The notes beneath the pieces were generated by a model that had not been told where the DNA came from, did no database searches, and saw only the letters and a list, made by a program, of their open reading frames with translations. A program made the position numbers and the translations under genes. Of a stretch of DNA of 33,037 bases, positions 14,049-21,788 are shown in pieces; position 1 is the first letter of the stretch; the number at the start of each line of letters is the position of its first letter. The stretch is from Candidatus Cloacimonadota bacterium (GTDB taxonomy: Bacteria; Cloacimonadota; Cloacimonadia; Cloacimonadales; JAMOQM01), in the NCBI GenBank assembly GCA_027064005.1, contig JAMOQM010000118.1:1-33037 (forward strand), in the 5' to 3' direction.

Positions 14049-16228
14049 ACACTTATAAAAACCCTTACGATTTAAAAAAAATCAAAGAAGGCCACAAATT
14101 ATTAAAAGATTTTAAATATGATCCAAGTCCGGTAATTAAAGGATATACAGAAAAAACTTTGTATATAAATGTCGGTACTAAAGAAATCAAAGAAAAAAAC
14201 GTTCCTGAAAAAATGAAAGAACTCTTTACCGGTGGTAGAGGTTATGACATCAAACTTTTATGGGATGCAGTAAACGAAAACACAAAATGGAATTCTCCTG
14301 AAAACGAAGTAGTAATTTCCTCAGGTCCAATTGGTGGAACTACTCAATACCCGGGATCAGGAAAATCAATTGTAATGGCAATTTCCCCAACAACAACACT
14401 TCCGGTTGATAGTAATGTCGGCGGTTATTTTGGTCCTTATCTTAAATTTTCAGGCTGGGATGCTCTTGAAATCCAAGGAAAATCCGACGAAGATGTCATT
14501 ATTTTTATTGATGGTGATAAAGGCAAAATTGAAATTTATACAGCACCTTTTGAAGACGAAGATTCTCATTTAGTTTCAGAAGAACTTACGGAATTATTTG
14601 CTGAAACAGAAAAAGACAGAAAATTCATCAGTACGGTTTCAGCCGGTAAAGGTGCCTCAAACTCACTTTGGGGTTGCTTAAACTTTTCCTATTATGATAG
14701 AAGAAGAAAAGTTGCTCGTTTAAAACAAGCAGGCAGAGGCGGAATCGGATCAGTATTTAGAGACAAAGGAATCAAAGCTATAGTTTGTAAATATTCAAAA
14801 ATCGATCCGAATCCTAACCAAGCGGTTGATTTAGACACTATAAAAGATATCGGGGCAAAATATCATAAAGAATTGCATGATTTAGATGCTTCTCAAAATG
14901 ATATGCGACACGTTGGTACAGCTCATTTAGTTGATATTATGAATGAATACGATTTATTACCGGTAAATAATTATAAATTTGGTCAACACGAATTAACACC
15001 TCGAATCGGGACCAATGTTTGGAGAGATAAATTTAGCCAAGGAATGCCTGACGGCTGTTGGTATGGATGTACAATGCAATGTGCAAAAGGAATTGATAAT
15101 CATATTTTAAGAACCGGTCCTTACAAGGGCGATTCAGTTTGTATCGACGGTCCTGAATATGAAACAGCCGGCGGAGTTGGTTCTAATTGCGGAATATTCG
15201 ATCCTAATTATATTGCGGAAGCGAATTTTTATTGTGATACTTACGGTGTTGATACAATTACTTTCGGTACTTCAATGGCTTTCGTTATGGAATGTTATGA
15301 AGCAGGAATTCTTAATAAAGAAATTACCGGCGGGCTTGATTTACATTTTGGTAATGGCGAAGCAGCTTTGGAGTTACTTCATAGAATGGCAAGAGGTGAA
15401 GAAGGTTTCCCTAAAATTTACGGTCTCGGAATTCGTAGAATGAAGAAACACTTTATTGAAAATTACGGTGCCGACGCAGAATTTGTGAACAGTATCGGAA
15501 TGGAATGTAAAGGTATGGAATATTCCGAATATATCACAAAAGAATCTTTGGCAATGCAAGGTGGATACGGTTTAGCAAACAAAGGTGCTCAACACGATGA
15601 AGCTTGGTTAATTTTCATGGATATGGTCAATAATCAAATTCCTACATTTGATGACAAAGCGGAAGCTCTTTGGTATTTCCCGATTTTCAGAACATTGTTC
15701 GGACTTCTCGGACTATGTAAATTACCTTGGAATGATCTTGAACCTGCAGATAACGGTGAAACTGATGAACCGGCAAAAGTTCCAGAACATGCTCAAAATT
15801 ATACTGATATTTTCAACGCAATCACAGGATTGAATGAAACCAATGAATCGATGATGTTACGTTCGGAAAGAGTTTACAATTTCCAGCGCTTGTTTAATTT
15901 CAGAATGGGAGGCGGAACTCGCGAAGGCGATAAAATTCCTTATAGATCAGCCGGTCCTGTTACAAATGAAGAATATTTATCACGACAAGAAAGATATGAT
16001 AATCAATTAGTTGATAAATACGGATTCTCAGCTGAAGATGTTAAAAAAATGACAACTGAAGAAAAAGTAAAAATCCATCGCGAAAAACGTCTTAAAGATT
16101 ATGATGATTTATGTACAGCAACATACAAACGTCGAGGCTGGGACAACGATGGTGTACCAACAATTGAAAAACTGAAATCTTTAAATATTGATTTCCCTGA
16201 TGCAATAGAATTGTTATCAAAAAGATAG
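14045..16228 (+). CDS. Tungsten-type aldehyde:ferredoxin oxidoreductase family protein (WOR5/WorL-like)
   Basis: 727 residues, longer than the ~605 of Pyrococcus AOR. Such enzymes bind a bis-pterin tungsten cofactor and one [4Fe-4S] cluster and oxidise aldehydes to acids, passing electrons to ferredoxin. Seen motifs are FTGGRGYDIKLLWD, SSGPIGGTTQYPGSGKS, SNVGGYFGPYLKFSGWDALE, and GRGGIGSVFRDKGIKAI, all N-terminal AOR signatures. Candidate cluster ligands are C338, C342 and C346 (GCWYGCTMQC) plus C558 (LGLCKLPWND). The spacing is CX3CX3C rather than the CX2CX3C of classical AOR; it may be a subfamily trait. The polyferredoxin gene just upstream supports a WOR5/WorLS-like heterodimer; BamB-type is the alternative. 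Substrate is not predictable. A terminator follows. Confidence 0.88.
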   Translation: MNTYKNPYDLKKIKEGHKLLKDFKYDPSPVIKGYTEKTLYINVGTKEIKEKNVPEKMKELFTGGRGYDIKLLWDAVNENTKWNSPENEVVISSGPIGGTTQYPGSGKSIVMAISPTTTLPVDSNVGGYFGPYLKFSGWDALEIQGKSDEDVIIFIDGDKGKIEIYTAPFEDEDSHLVSEELTELFAETEKDRKFISTVSAGKGASNSLWGCLNFSYYDRRRKVARLKQAGRGGIGSVFRDKGIKAIVCKYSKIDPNPNQAVDLDTIKDIGAKYHKELHDLDASQNDMRHVGTAHLVDIMNEYDLLPVNNYKFGQHELTPRIGTNVWRDKFSQGMPDGCWYGCTMQCAKGIDNHILRTGPYKGDSVCIDGPEYETAGGVGSNCGIFDPNYIAEANFYCDTYGVDTITFGTSMAFVMECYEAGILNKEITGGLDLHFGNGEAALELLHRMARGEEGFPKIYGLGIRRMKKHFIENYGADAEFVNSIGMECKGMEYSEYITKESLAMQGGYGLANKGAQHDEAWLIFMDMVNNQIPTFDDKAEALWYFPIFRTLFGLLGLCKLPWNDLEPADNGETDEPAKVPEHAQNYTDIFNAITGLNETNESMMLRSERVYNFQRLFNFRMGGGTREGDKIPYRSAGPVTNEEYLSRQERYDNQLVDKYGFSAEDVKKMTTEEKVKIHREKRLKDYDDLCTATYKRRGWDNDGVPTIEKLKSLNIDFPDAIELLSKR

Positions 16229-16242
16229 AATCTTTGCTAATT

Positions 16243-16272
16243 AAAAGGCTTACATTTGTGAGCCTTTTTTTA
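16243..16272 (+). terminator. Intrinsic terminator of the oxidoreductase operon
   Basis: AAAGGCTTAC pairs with GTGAGCCTTT (10 bp with one G-U, 4-base loop) and is followed by a T run; 15 bases after the stop. Confidence 0.93.
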
Positions 16273-16621
16273 TTCTAAAAAATTGATTTCCCAAAAAATA
16301 AAAATCCGCTTAATTCCTTCTAAAAATTAAATTATTGAAATATTCTCCACTTAGCTTGAAACATTACGGCAACTTACAAATTCTTGTTTGATAACCTAAA
16401 CCTTATGTTTTTTCGGAGCTAAAATTTTGATAAAATTCACAATTTGAGAAATGGATTTGAATGCAACAATTTTCATTGTCGATTAAAAAGATTCAGAGTG
16501 GAAATAAACAATGGTGCTTTTAAAAAAATTTGGCTATTCCGATCATATATATACAAAAAACTTGACTTGAAACAAGCATATTTTTGTTTTCGATTTAAAT
16601 TAGAAAAATCCGGAGGAAAAT
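16273..16621. other. Non-coding gap before the TPR lipoprotein gene
   Basis: AT-rich, with no repeat module of the kinds seen elsewhere. A TTG-started frame (16444-16632) has no ribosome site and runs over the next start codon, so I do not accept it. TTGAC at 16562-16566 with TATTTTTG soon after is a possible promoter. A small RNA cannot be excluded. Confidence 0.4.
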
Positions 16622-17650
16622 ATGAATTTTAAGAAAAGTACTTTTGCAATAATTGTAATCTCAATCATTGCGTTAACAGGATGTCAAAGTCAATATATGC
16701 GATCAGGTAAAATCTACCTTCAGCATAAACAACCGACAAAAGCTTTACATGAATTTCAAATGGAATTAAAAACAAATCCTAACAACATTCAAGCAATTAA
16801 AAACATCGCAGATATTCATTTCAACAATGAAGAATATCTTCAATCATATAATATGTATGTAAAAGTTTTAGATACTGCTAAGAAAACAAATTTTAAAGAC
16901 AAAAAAATTCTAGATGAAACAAAAAAATTCAAAGAAGCAAGTTGGGTTAGAATTTATAAAAAAGCGACCACAGCTTTTAAAAACAATAATTTTGATGTTG
17001 CTTTAGAAACAATTAAACCATTAGAAAATTTTGGTCAAAAATTAGATAAAGTTTATCAATTGGAATCAATAATCTATCTTAAACAAAAAAAAGATGACAA
17101 AGCAATAACTTATCTTCAAAAAACTTTCAGTCTAAATAATAAAAACAAAGCTATCGCTAATCAATTAGCTGCAATGTATTTCAAAAAGGACAATTTCGAT
17201 AAAGCTGCGGAATATTATCAAAAAGTTATCCAAATTGACCCTAAAGATGTTGATGCTTATTTCAATTTAGCTATAACTTATAGAAAAATGAAAAAAAGTG
17301 ATAAAGTTATTTCTACTTATGAAGATATCATCAAAATCGATCCTAAAAATACCGATGCCCTTAATTATTTAGGCTATCAATATTTCACTGCTAAGAACTA
17401 TGACAAAGCAATAACAAATTTAACAAAATATTGTGAAATAGAAAATAACGATGCTGATGCTTTAAGAATATTAACATTTAGTTATGCTAAAAATAAAAAT
17501 TACAAAAAAGCTGTTGAAACAGGTATTATTTGGCATCAAGTTGATCCAAGCGATACTGTTGCAGTTCAAATGATTGTAGCAAATGCCAATATGGGAAAAA
17601 TGTACAAAATAGCTAAAAAATACAGCAAAATACTTAAAAAAATGAATTAA
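16622..17650 (+). CDS. TPR-repeat lipoprotein
   Basis: 342 residues. The N-terminus MNFKKSTFAIIVISIIALTG followed by Cys21 is a lipoprotein signal with lipobox, so the protein is lipid-anchored outside the cytoplasm. The rest is a run of tetratricopeptide units (for example PTKALHEFQMELKTNPNNIQ, FDKAAEYYQKVIQIDPKDVD, DKVISTYEDIIKIDPKNTDA, and YDKAITNLTKYCEIENNDAD), a protein-protein scaffold. Such lipoproteins often serve in envelope assembly or gliding/secretion complexes, but nothing here names the partner. GGAGG lies 5 bases before ATG. No terminator follows; the next gene, tRNA-Leu, has its own candidate promoter. Confidence 0.9.
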   Translation: MNFKKSTFAIIVISIIALTGCQSQYMRSGKIYLQHKQPTKALHEFQMELKTNPNNIQAIKNIADIHFNNEEYLQSYNMYVKVLDTAKKTNFKDKKILDETKKFKEASWVRIYKKATTAFKNNNFDVALETIKPLENFGQKLDKVYQLESIIYLKQKKDDKAITYLQKTFSLNNKNKAIANQLAAMYFKKDNFDKAAEYYQKVIQIDPKDVDAYFNLAITYRKMKKSDKVISTYEDIIKIDPKNTDALNYLGYQYFTAKNYDKAITNLTKYCEIENNDADALRILTFSYAKNKNYKKAVETGIIWHQVDPSDTVAVQMIVANANMGKMYKIAKKYSKILKKMN

Positions 17651-17675
17651 GTTATTTAGTTAAGTCTGTCTTGGC

Positions 17676-17705
17676 TTGACAATATTCTAACAAAAATAAA
17701 TTTTG
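17676..17705 (+). promoter_or_regulatory. Candidate promoter of tRNA-Leu / tig-clpP-clpX
   Basis: TTGAC (17676-17680) and TAAATTTTG (ending 17705) span exactly 30 bases, with the tRNA starting 9 bases later. This is the same geometry as upstream of tRNA-Arg. Confidence 0.5.
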
Positions 17706-17713
17706 TAATGCGT

Positions 17714-17799
<86 letters not shown>

Positions 17800-17838
17800 T
17801 TTTTTTTATAAACAAAATATATCAATAAAGGAGATATC

Positions 17839-19077
17839 GTGAATACAGATATTAAAAAAATTTCTCAATGCAACATAGAATTAACAGTTAATGTTAACGC
17901 TGATGAAATTATCAAAGATTATAGAAAAAATTTATCTCAAATTAATAAAATGGTTGTTGTCCCGGGATTTAGAAAAGGTAAAGCCCCCATCTCAATGATC
18001 GAAACAATATACGGTGATAAAATTATTGAAGATTTCAAAACGGATTCTTTAGAAAAATATTTCAAAGAAGCTATTAAAGATGTTGAAGAAAAACCTGTTT
18101 CTGAAGTTATTCCCAAATCTGTTGATTGGGAAAAAGGCAAAGATTTTGTTGCTGTTTACCAATATGAAATTTCGCCAAAAGTAGATATTCAAAAATATTC
18201 GGATTTAGAAATTGAATTTAATGATGTATTGGATATCGATTCCGCAGTTGATGAAGAATTAACTAAAATTCAATCTCAAATGGCTAAAGTCGAAATTGAA
18301 ACAAATCCGATTGCAAATGAAAATATGGTTGAATTGTCATATTCCCATAATGGGAAAGAAGGTAAAATAAATTGCCTTGTTGGTTCTGACGATAATACTG
18401 AATCACTTAATAAAAACATTCTTGGTAAAGTTAAAGGTGATAAATTCACAGCTGAAATTAAAATTGATGAAGAAATTGTTGAATGCGAACTAACAGTTGA
18501 AAATGTTTGGAAAAAAGTAACTCCGGAATTAAATGATGAATTTGCTAAATCTGCCAACTATGAAAATCTTGAAGATATGAAAGAAAAAATCAGAAAAGAA
18601 GTTGAAGTTTCTGCAAAAAGAAATTATAGATACGCAAAAGACGACGCAATAATCAAAGCGGTTATTAAAGCAAATCCTTTCGAAGTTCCACAATCAATCG
18701 TTGTTAACCGAGCTAATGAAATGGCAAAACCACTTGCAGAAGCTTACAAATTGGAAGTTAGTAAAATAGCTCCTTCTTATTACCAAATGGCTGAAACTCA
18801 AATCAAAAGAATCTATATCTTAAATGATTTAACCGAAAAAATGAATATCAAAGTTGAAGAATATCCGGAAGTTAAAGATAATTTAATTAAATCTTTTGCT
18901 GAAGAATCTAATTTAACTCCGGAAGAATTTATAGAAAAGAATGAGAAATATTTAAAATCCGAAGACTTCCTCTATTCATTAAAGTCTCAAATTGTGTTAT
19001 ATTTAATTGAAAAATCTTCAAAATTTGTTGAACCAAAAGTTGAAGAAAAAATAGAAGAAGAAAATACCGAGGAGTAA
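17839..19077 (+). CDS. tig: Trigger factor, ribosome-associated chaperone
   Basis: 412 residues. Trigger factor sits at the ribosome exit tunnel and shields nascent chains. The N-terminal ribosome-binding domain carries the signature VVVPGFRKGKAPISMIETIY (about 38-57). The long helical C-terminal chaperone domain follows from about 245, ending in a charged Lys/Glu tail. The middle region, normally an FKBP-type prolyl isomerase, is recognisable by position but lacks the usual Asp-Tyr and Ile-Pro-Gly-Phe-Glu core, so isomerase activity is doubtful. The start is GTG with AAAGGAG 5 bases before. It lies 3 bases before clpP; tig-clpP-clpX is a widely conserved order. Confidence 0.95.
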   Translation: MNTDIKKISQCNIELTVNVNADEIIKDYRKNLSQINKMVVVPGFRKGKAPISMIETIYGDKIIEDFKTDSLEKYFKEAIKDVEEKPVSEVIPKSVDWEKGKDFVAVYQYEISPKVDIQKYSDLEIEFNDVLDIDSAVDEELTKIQSQMAKVEIETNPIANENMVELSYSHNGKEGKINCLVGSDDNTESLNKNILGKVKGDKFTAEIKIDEEIVECELTVENVWKKVTPELNDEFAKSANYENLEDMKEKIRKEVEVSAKRNYRYAKDDAIIKAVIKANPFEVPQSIVVNRANEMAKPLAEAYKLEVSKIAPSYYQMAETQIKRIYILNDLTEKMNIKVEEYPEVKDNLIKSFAEESNLTPEEFIEKNEKYLKSEDFLYSLKSQIVLYLIEKSSKFVEPKVEEKIEEENTEE

Positions 19078-19080
19078 TTT

Positions 19081-19665
19081 ATGGCTTTTGTACCAATTGT
19101 AGTTGAACAAAGTGGAAGATCTGAAAGGGCTTATGATATTTACTCTAGATTATTAAAAGATAGAATTATTTTTCTTGGTTCTGCAATTGATGACAATGTT
19201 GCCAATATTATTGTTGCCCAATTACTTCACTTAGAAGGTGAAAATCCGGATAAAGATATATTTTTATACATTAACAGTCCCGGTGGTTCTATAACTGCCG
19301 GTCTTGCTATTTATGATACAATGCAATTTATCAAACCGGATGTAAGCACTATTTGCATCGGTCAAGCTGCCAGTATGGGTGCAATCCTTCTTGCTGCCGG
19401 AGAAAAAAATAAACGCTATGCTTTACCAAATAGCCGAATAATGATCCATCAACCTTTAGGTGGAGCTCAAGGTCAAGCTTCCGATATAGAAATTCAAGCA
19501 AAGGAAATACTTTATCTTAAAAACAAAATTAATCATATCCTTAAAAAACATACAAATAAAGAAATAGAACAACTTGAAAAAGACACAGACAGAAACTTTT
19601 TTATGGATGCAATTAGTGCTCAAGAATATGGCTTAATTGACGAAGTAATAGAAAAAAGAGTTTAA
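19081..19665 (+). CDS. clpP: ClpP protease subunit with Asn in place of the catalytic Asp
   Basis: 194 residues without an obvious propeptide. ClpP forms a 14-subunit barrel that degrades proteins fed in by ClpX or ClpA/C. The family is unmistakable: [20 protein letters not shown], the nucleophile S98 in GQAASMGA, and H123 in MIHQPLGG. Aligning from S98 and H123 to E. coli and Staphylococcus ClpP without gaps puts the third triad residue at 172, which is Asn (DTDRNFF; codon AAC at 19594-19596) instead of Asp. Listeria ClpP1 is a known ClpP with Asn172 and altered activity. No second clpP lies in the window. The ribosome site (GAGGAG) is inside the end of tig. Next to clpX, the partner is clear. 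Confidence 0.97.
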   Translation: MAFVPIVVEQSGRSERAYDIYSRLLKDRIIFLGSAIDDNVANIIVAQLLHLEGENPDKDIFLYINSPGGSITAGLAIYDTMQFIKPDVSTICIGQAASMGAILLAAGEKNKRYALPNSRIMIHQPLGGAQGQASDIEIQAKEILYLKNKINHILKKHTNKEIEQLEKDTDRNFFMDAISAQEYGLIDEVIEKRV

Positions 19666-19681
19666 TTTACCGGGAGTACGA

Positions 19682-20926
19682 ATGGCTAAAAAAAAATACG
19701 AAGTTCTACATTGTTCATTTTGCGGACGACCAAAAAATGAAGTTAATCATATGATTAAAGGCGTAGCAGGTAATATCTGCGATGAATGTGTAAAAATGTG
19801 CTATTCGATTATTGAAAAAGATGTTGAAGAAAAAGTCATTGAAGACTTCACGTTGCCAACACCGAGAGAAATAAAAGAATTTCTTGATCAATACGTAATA
19901 GGACAAGAGTTGCCTAAAAAATATTTAGCAGTTGCGGTTTACAATCATTATAAAAGAATATTCAAACAAGATATAAATGACGATGTTGAAATTGAAAAAA
20001 GCAATATTTTGATGATTGGACCTACAGGTTCAGGAAAGACTTTGATTGCCAGAACTTTAGCTCGCATTCTAAAAGTACCTTTCGCAATCGCTGATGCAAC
20101 TACCTTGACTGAAGCCGGTTATGTTGGAGAAGATGTAGAAAATATTCTCGTTAGACTACTTCAAAACGCTAATTATGATGTGGAACAAACCGAAAAAGGT
20201 ATCATCTATATTGATGAAATTGACAAAATTTCTCGCAAATCCGAAACTCCTTCCATTACAAGAGATGTTTCAGGAGAAGGAGTTCAACAAGCTTTATTAA
20301 AAATCTTAGAAGGTGCCAAAGTTAATATTCCACCAAAAGGCGGAAGAAAACATCCTCATCAAGATTTTATAGAAATTGACACAGGCAAAATTTTGTTTAT
20401 TGTCGGTGGAGCTTTTAACGGATTAGAGAAAATTGTTCAGAAGAGATTGAATGAAAAAACAGTTGGATTTAATTCCAATATTGTTAGTCAAAATGAAGAT
20501 ATGGAATCTATTTTCTCAAAAGTAATTCCTGAAGATTTAATGAAATACGGTTTAATCCCTGAATTAGTTGGTAGAATACCGGTAATGTGTTCACTCCATA
20601 AATTAACGGAAGAAGCACTAATTACCATTTTAACAAAACCAAAAAATTCTATTTGTAAACAATATCAAAAATTATTTGAAATGGAAGATGTTAAATTAGA
20701 ATTTTCAAAAGATGCGTTAAAAGAAATAGCCCATATTGCTATTAAACAAAATACAGGGGCACGTGGTTTACGTTCAATCATTGAAAAAGTTATAGTTAAT
20801 GTTATGTATGATTTGCCGGAATTGGAAAACGCTAAATCATGCTTAATTTCAAAAGACGTTATTGTTAATGGTGAAGATCCTATTTTTGTTTTCGATGAAA
20901 AAAGAAATATAGATCAAAGCGCCTAA
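19682..20926 (+). CDS. clpX: ClpX ATPase, unfoldase subunit of ClpXP
   Basis: 414 residues, normal length. ClpX is a hexameric AAA+ unfoldase that recognises tagged proteins and threads them into ClpP. The N-terminal zinc-binding domain has C11/C14/C33/C36 (CSFCGRP...ICDECV). Walker A is GPTGSGKT, the pore loop GYVGED follows, Walker B is [10 protein letters not shown], and the sensor-2 region has [11 protein letters not shown]. The ClpP-docking loop, usually IGF, reads VGF (EKTVGFNSN), a mild change. It lies 16 bases after clpP with GGGAG before ATG. A strong terminator ends the operon. Confidence 0.97.
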   Translation: MAKKKYEVLHCSFCGRPKNEVNHMIKGVAGNICDECVKMCYSIIEKDVEEKVIEDFTLPTPREIKEFLDQYVIGQELPKKYLAVAVYNHYKRIFKQDINDDVEIEKSNILMIGPTGSGKTLIARTLARILKVPFAIADATTLTEAGYVGEDVENILVRLLQNANYDVEQTEKGIIYIDEIDKISRKSETPSITRDVSGEGVQQALLKILEGAKVNIPPKGGRKHPHQDFIEIDTGKILFIVGGAFNGLEKIVQKRLNEKTVGFNSNIVSQNEDMESIFSKVIPEDLMKYGLIPELVGRIPVMCSLHKLTEEALITILTKPKNSICKQYQKLFEMEDVKLEFSKDALKEIAHIAIKQNTGARGLRSIIEKVIVNVMYDLPELENAKSCLISKDVIVNGEDPIFVFDEKRNIDQSA

Positions 20927-20945
20927 ATAAATTTAGACAAAAAAT

Positions 20946-20972
20946 AAACCCCGCTTTTCAGTGGGGTTTTTT
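20946..20972 (+). terminator. Intrinsic terminator after clpX
   Basis: AACCCCGC pairs with GTGGGGTT (one G-U), loop TTTTCA, then six T. It sits between convergent genes; on the minus strand the tail is TTTATTTT, so it may also stop the leftward operon. Confidence 0.93.
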
Positions 20973-20990
20973 AATTCCTAAATATTGATC

Positions 20991-21779
20991 TTAAAAATTA
21001 GCATTCAAATCTTTAGTAATTGTATAAACTTTCATAATTTCTTCTTTTGAATATGAATCCTTTTTGCTATCAATAATCTTTTTAACATCTTCCAACGATG
21101 TAATTGATTTCGTTACGTAAGCAGAATTTTTCATAGTTTTATTCTGAATATTTTTCAAATTATCGATTAAAGAATTTAATATTCCTTTTTGATTAATAAT
21201 TGAAGTTTTATCTTTTGAGTAATTATTGTTAAGTAATTCGCTTACTTTATTAAGTCCTTCAACCCAACCACCTAATTGTAAAAGAGTAAATAAATCATAT
21301 TGTCTTGTCTCATACAAAGAAATCTCAACTTGACTTTTATAATTATCCAAAGCTGTTTTTAACTCTTCCCATTTATCATTTTTGATAAGAGTTTCAAGTT
21401 TGTCTGCTAATTGTAAAATATCGTCTTTAATTCCTAAAAATTTGGAAAGGTCAACCATCTTCTGAGCAATTTGTAACAAAGCAGTCTTATTATGAGCTTG
21501 AGTCGCAATGATTCCGTCAGCAGTTAATTTACCAAGTTGGATTGCTGCTCGCCCAATATCCGTTTGATTTGAATCAAATTTCTTTGGTAAAACCTTATCA
21601 TAATCTGATAAATTTAAAAAATCTAAAGAAGCAAATAATTTTCCAAATGCAGGTAACGGATGATTAATTACCGAAACTTTTACATTAGCTTTTTTTGGTT
21701 TAATCTTTTTTGTTTCTTTTTTAGTACATCCAAAAAATACTAAAGATGACAAAACAAGAATTGGTATTATTCTCTTCAT
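20991..21779 (-). CDS. Helical lipoprotein of unknown function, last gene of the PP2C/ABC operon
   Basis: 262 residues. MKRIIPILVLSSLVFFG followed by Cys18 is a lipoprotein signal and lipobox. After a Lys-rich linker the protein appears all-helical, with a recognisable stretch RAAIQLGKLTADGIIATQAH (about 85-104) followed by amphipathic helices. I do not recognise a named family. It starts 9 bases after the ABC-transporter gene with a strong ribosome site (AAGGGGG), so it is co-transcribed and a good candidate for an outer-side partner of that transporter. Convergent with clpX. Confidence 0.85.
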   Translation of the reverse strand: MKRIIPILVLSSLVFFGCTKKETKKIKPKKANVKVSVINHPLPAFGKLFASLDFLNLSDYDKVLPKKFDSNQTDIGRAAIQLGKLTADGIIATQAHNKTALLQIAQKMVDLSKFLGIKDDILQLADKLETLIKNDKWEELKTALDNYKSQVEISLYETRQYDLFTLLQLGGWVEGLNKVSELLNNNYSKDKTSIINQKGILNSLIDNLKNIQNKTMKNSAYVTKSITSLEDVKKIIDSKKDSYSKEEIMKVYTITKDLNANF

Positions 21780-21788
21780 TTTTCCCCC

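Noticed and set aside
16444-16632. Possible small gene of 62 codons before the TPR lipoprotein
   Set aside because: TTG start without ribosome site, no recognisable composition, and it overlaps the real gene's ribosome site and start.
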